Shown one piece after another: positions 61,037-64,000 of a stretch of 64,000 nucleotides of DNA (its first letter is position 1; the number at the start of each line of letters is the position of its first letter). Made by a program: the position numbers and the translations under genes. The stretch lies in the NCBI GenBank assembly GCA_001898625.1, contig MKUP01000033.1:1-64000 (forward strand), in the 5' to 3' direction. The notes beneath the pieces were generated by a model. The model worked only from the letters and a program-made list of their open reading frames with translations, did no database searches and had not been told where the DNA came from. The stretch is from Burkholderiales bacterium 67-32. GTDB taxonomy: Bacteria; Pseudomonadota; Gammaproteobacteria; Burkholderiales; Burkholderiaceae_B.

Positions 61037-62206
61037 ATGAACAAGATCTTGCTGGCCGTGGCGCTGGGACTGGCGTGCGCGCAGGTCCAGGCGCAGCCGC
61101 AGCCCGTGCGCATCGGCTACGTCAACACCTTCAGCGGCCCCAACAGCTTCATCGGCAACGACCAGAAGGACGGCCTCGAACTGGCGCTCGACCATCTGGG
61201 ACGCAAGATGGGCGGGCGCCCGGTGCAGGTCATCTACGAAGACGACCAGATGAAACCCGAGACCGGCCGCCAGGCCACGGAAAAGCTGGTCAAGGTCGAC
61301 AAGGTCGATTTCCTGACGGGCTACAACTGGTCCAATGTCCTCCTGGCCTCGCTCAAGCCCGCCGTGGACGGCAAGGTGTTCCTGGTCAGCGGCAACGCGG
61401 GGCCGCACCAGTTGGCCGGCGAAGGCTGTTCGCCATGGCTGTTCTCGGCCTCGTGGCAGAACGACCAGACCGGCATGGCGATGGGCGAGGCCCTCAACAA
61501 GCGCGGCGTCAAGCGCCTGTACATGCTGGCGCCCAACTACGCGGCCGGCCGCGACATGGTCAGCGGGGTCAAGCGGACCTTCAAGGGACAGGTCGTGGGC
61601 GAGGAATACACGCGCTGGCCCGGCCAGGTCGACTTCTCCACCGAACTGTCGAAGCTGCGCGCGGCCGCGCCCGACGCCGCCTGGATCTTCTATCCCGGCC
61701 AGGCCGGCGTGCAGTTCATCCAGCAGTATGCGCAGGCCGGCCTGAAGGACCGCGTTCCCCTCTACAGCATCTTCACCGTCGATGCCCTGACCCTGCCCCA
61801 GTTAGGCGCGGCGGCCGACGGCCACATCAGCACGCAGACCTGGGTGCAGGACCTGGACAACCCGCAGAACGCCCGCTTCGTGAAGGACTTCCGCGCCAAG
61901 TACAAACGCTACCCCTCGTACTACTCGGCGCAGAACTATGACGCCGCCATGCTGATGGCCAGCGCGGTCGAAGCCGTGAAGGGCGACCTGTCCGACAAGG
62001 AGGCCGTCCGCGCCGCGCTGCGCAAGGCGGACTTCCGGTCGGTGCGCGGCAAGTTCAAGTTCAACCACAACCACATCCCGATCGCCGACATCTATCTGCA
62101 GAAGGTGGTGGCGGACGACAGCGGCGCCTACACCCAGACCATGCTCGAGGTCGTGCTGAAGGACTCCGTGGATCCCTATCACGACAAGTGCCCGATGCGG
62201 TTCTAG
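61037..62206 (+). CDS. Branched-chain-type ABC transporter substrate-binding protein
   Basis: The 389-residue receptor has a signal peptide (ILLAVALGLACAQVQA) and the type I periplasmic fold: RIGYVNTFSGPNSFIGNDQKDGLELALDHLGRKMGGRPV, VDFLTGYNWSNVLLA, YMLAPNYAAGRDMVSGVKRTF. The family binds branched-chain amino acids, amides or aromatic acids. Next to ring-cleavage genes an aromatic ligand is likely. GAGGAGAC precedes the ATG. It is followed by two permease genes in a livHM arrangement. Confidence 0.92.
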   Translation: MNKILLAVALGLACAQVQAQPQPVRIGYVNTFSGPNSFIGNDQKDGLELALDHLGRKMGGRPVQVIYEDDQMKPETGRQATEKLVKVDKVDFLTGYNWSNVLLASLKPAVDGKVFLVSGNAGPHQLAGEGCSPWLFSASWQNDQTGMAMGEALNKRGVKRLYMLAPNYAAGRDMVSGVKRTFKGQVVGEEYTRWPGQVDFSTELSKLRAAAPDAAWIFYPGQAGVQFIQQYAQAGLKDRVPLYSIFTVDALTLPQLGAAADGHISTQTWVQDLDNPQNARFVKDFRAKYKRYPSYYSAQNYDAAMLMASAVEAVKGDLSDKEAVRAALRKADFRSVRGKFKFNHNHIPIADIYLQKVVADDSGAYTQTMLEVVLKDSVDPYHDKCPMRF

Positions 62207-62225
62207 ACGCCTGGATGGAGCTCGC

Positions 62226-63146
62226 ATGACCCTGTTCCTGGAGCAGACGCTCAACGGCGTCCAACTCGGCCTGCTGCTGTTCCTCATGGCGGCGGGCCTC
62301 ACCCTGATCTTCGGCATCATGAATTTCATGAACCTCGCCCACGGCTCGCTGTTCATGGCCGGGGCCTACCTGGCCACCAGCCTGATCGCGTGGACCGGCA
62401 GCTTCGCGGCGGGACTCGCGCTGGCGGTGGCCGCGACCACCGTGCTCGGCCTGGCCCTGGAGCAGTCCGTGCTCAAGCCCTTCTTCGGCCGGCATCACCT
62501 GGACCAGGTGCTGGCCACGTTCGCCCTCATCCTGATCGCCAACGACGCGGTCCGCATGATCTGGGGCGACAGCGGCCTGACCATCGCCGTCCCCGCCGCG
62601 CTGGCCGGCCACGTGACGCTGTTCGGGGAAGTGAGCTACCCGGTCTACCGCTGCTTCATCATCGCGCTCGGCCTGGCCGTCGCGGCCATCCTGTACGCCG
62701 TGATCCAGCACACCCGCGTAGGCATGATCGTCCGGGCCGGCGCCTCGGATCGGGAAACCGCCAGCGCCCTGGGCGCCAACGTGCCGCTGCTGTTCGCGGC
62801 CGTATTCGGCTTCGGCGCGGCGCTGGCCGGGCTGGCCGGCATCGTGGCGGCACCCATCCTGACCGTGCAGAGCGGCATGGGCGACGACATCCTGATCCTG
62901 GCGCTGGTGCTGGTCGTCATCGGTGGCATCGGCTCCATACGCGGGGCCTTCGTCGCCGCGCTGCTGGTCGGGCTGGTCGACAGCCTGGGCCGCTCCTACT
63001 TCCCCGCGCTGCTGCGGGTGTTCCTCGATCCGGCCACGGCTTCGTCGATCTCGTCGGCCCTGTCCGCCATGCTGGTCTACGTGCTGCTGGCGCTAGTCCT
63101 GCTGCTGCGTCCGGGCGGCCTGCTGCCCGTGGGAGGCCGCGCATGA
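62226..63146 (+). CDS. LivH-like ABC permease
   Basis: The 306-residue membrane protein of eight or so helices has the family motifs GLLLFLMAAGLTLIFGIMNFMNLAHGSLFMAGAYL, IVRAGASDRETASALGANV (the ATPase coupling loop), and GGIGSIRGAFVAALLVGLVDSL. It forms the inner-membrane channel with the LivM-like partner. Ribosome site GGAG is 8 bases upstream. It overlaps the next gene by four bases. Confidence 0.95.
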   Translation: MTLFLEQTLNGVQLGLLLFLMAAGLTLIFGIMNFMNLAHGSLFMAGAYLATSLIAWTGSFAAGLALAVAATTVLGLALEQSVLKPFFGRHHLDQVLATFALILIANDAVRMIWGDSGLTIAVPAALAGHVTLFGEVSYPVYRCFIIALGLAVAAILYAVIQHTRVGMIVRAGASDRETASALGANVPLLFAAVFGFGAALAGLAGIVAAPILTVQSGMGDDILILALVLVVIGGIGSIRGAFVAALLVGLVDSLGRSYFPALLRVFLDPATASSISSALSAMLVYVLLALVLLLRPGGLLPVGGRA

Positions 63147-64000
63147 ACATCCGCAAGCCTTCCGCCCGCGCCATCGCCGGCCTGGCGCTGTTCGCCGCCC
63201 TGCTGGCGGCCCCTCTGGCCGCGCAACTCCTGGACAATGCCCACCTGTTGACCGTGGCCACGAGGATGACCGTCATGGCCATCGCCGCCGTGGGCCTGAG
63301 CCTGGTGCTGGGCCTGGGCGGCCTGGTCAGCCTGGGCCACGCCGCCTACCTGGGCGTGGGAGCCTATGCCGTCGGCATCCTCGCCCACCACGGTCATGCG
63401 TCGGGCTGGATGCAACTGGCCGTCGCGATGGCGGCCTGCGCCGGCTTCTCGCTGGTCATCGGCGCGCTGTCGCTGCGCACCCGCGGCGTCTATTTCATCA
63501 TGGTCACGCTGGCCTTCGCGCAAATGCTCTATTTCGTCGGCGTGGGCCTGGCGCCCTACGGCGGCGACGACGGCTTGACCATTTCGTCGCGCAGCGGCTT
63601 CGGACCCTGGCTGCCGCTGGAGAATCCCTACGTGTTCCATGTCGTGTGCGTGGCGCTGCTGGCCGGCGTCGCGGCGGCCATCCATGCCATCGGACGCTCG
63701 CCCTTCGGGCTGGTGCTCATGGCCTCGGCTTCCAACGAGCGCCGGGTCCGGGCCATCGGCTACCAGGTGTACCGCTACCAGTTGGTGGCCTACGTCGTCT
63801 CGGGCATGGTGTGCGGACTGGCCGGTGTGCTGCTCGCCAACCTGAACAACTTCGTCAGCCCGTCGATGATGCATTGGACCCGCTCGGCCGAACTCGTGAT
63901 CATGATGATCCTGGGCGGCACGGCGACCGCGCTGGGGCCGCTGTTCGGCGCCGCGGCGCTGATCGCCCTCGAAGAGTTCCTATCCGGCCAGACGCACTAC
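63143..64000 (+). CDS. LivM-like ABC permease, partial at right edge
   Basis: The 286 residues visible are open to the last base. They include LSLVLGLGGLVSLGHAAYLGVGAYAVGIL, TRGVYFIMVTLAFAQMLYFV, the coupling loop ASASNERRVRAIGYQVYRYQ and MMILGGTATALGPLFGAAAL. A full LivM of this type is usually 300-360 residues, so little is missing. ATPase genes (livG, livF) are expected next. It starts in an ATGA overlap with the LivH-like gene. Confidence 0.93.
   Translation, partial: MNIRKPSARAIAGLALFAALLAAPLAAQLLDNAHLLTVATRMTVMAIAAVGLSLVLGLGGLVSLGHAAYLGVGAYAVGILAHHGHASGWMQLAVAMAACAGFSLVIGALSLRTRGVYFIMVTLAFAQMLYFVGVGLAPYGGDDGLTISSRSGFGPWLPLENPYVFHVVCVALLAGVAAAIHAIGRSPFGLVLMASASNERRVRAIGYQVYRYQLVAYVVSGMVCGLAGVLLANLNNFVSPSMMHWTRSAELVIMMILGGTATALGPLFGAAALIALEEFLSGQTHY

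Noticed and set aside
1-64000. CRISPR arrays, transposases, integrases or phage genes
   Set aside because: No spaced direct repeats and no such protein motifs were seen on either strand, even around the block between trpG and trpE.

Overview
The window is GC-rich, coding-dense DNA that reads as a betaproteobacterium of the Alcaligenaceae, close to Bordetella or Achromobacter. The evidence is the housekeeping gene content (rpe-gph-trpE, trpG-trpD-trpC-ung, apaG, mltA, dsbC next to a UbiH-type hydroxylase), five periplasmic receptors of the Bug/TctC family (the family named after Bordetella), five LysR regulators, and small DUF4148 and CzcE-like secreted proteins. The species cannot be fixed from this sequence alone.

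Layout. 1-411: two leftward promoters, possibly for an rRNA operon beyond the left edge. 412-7168: an enoyl-CoA hydratase, a MobA-like nucleotidyltransferase, an M61 peptidase, and the leftward block trpG-trpD-trpC-ung. 7169-34920: about 27.8 kb of accessory genes lying between trpG and trpE. This block holds a 3732-residue filamentous-haemagglutinin-like exoprotein with a VreA/VreI/VreR-type cell-surface signalling cassette, a pirin, a repeat-rich protein of unknown function, and several small catabolic or uptake operons (TauD-RraA-M20-Bug; Bug-Ldh-Bug-MBL-binding protein) with LysR regulators. 34936-40284: trpE, its leader peptide, gph, rpe, apaG and mltA. 40281-44497: a sulfatase/phosphonate-monoester-hydrolase-like enzyme with a cupin and another Bug receptor. 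44528-49312: dsbC, a ubiH-like gene, an MscS channel, a DUF481 outer-membrane protein and two small exported proteins. 49454-64000: an aromatic/amide catabolic region with a six-gene leftward set (amidase, Rieske oxygenase, Bug receptor, VOC dioxygenase, IclR, flavin hydroxylase), a rightward set (LigA, LigB, binding protein, SDR), a MarR regulator, and the start of a branched-chain-type ABC transporter that runs off the right edge.

The most informative regulatory finding is in the split trp pathway. A 22-codon leader peptide with three Trp-Trp pairs lies upstream of trpE, and a separate 16-codon leader with one Trp-Trp pair lies upstream of trpG. The second is followed at once by a stable hairpin and preceded by a sigma70-like promoter. 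Each half of the divided operon therefore seems to have its own Trp-sensing attenuator. The second main system is the ECF sigma/FecR/STN-TonB cassette directly upstream of a giant two-partner-secretion exoprotein with no TpsB partner in the window. The catabolic region shares an 11-bp motif (GCTATCTAATT) between the divergent amidase/ligA promoters and the leader of the Rieske gene. This suggests one regulator, plausibly the nearby MarR or the IclR, controls both arms.
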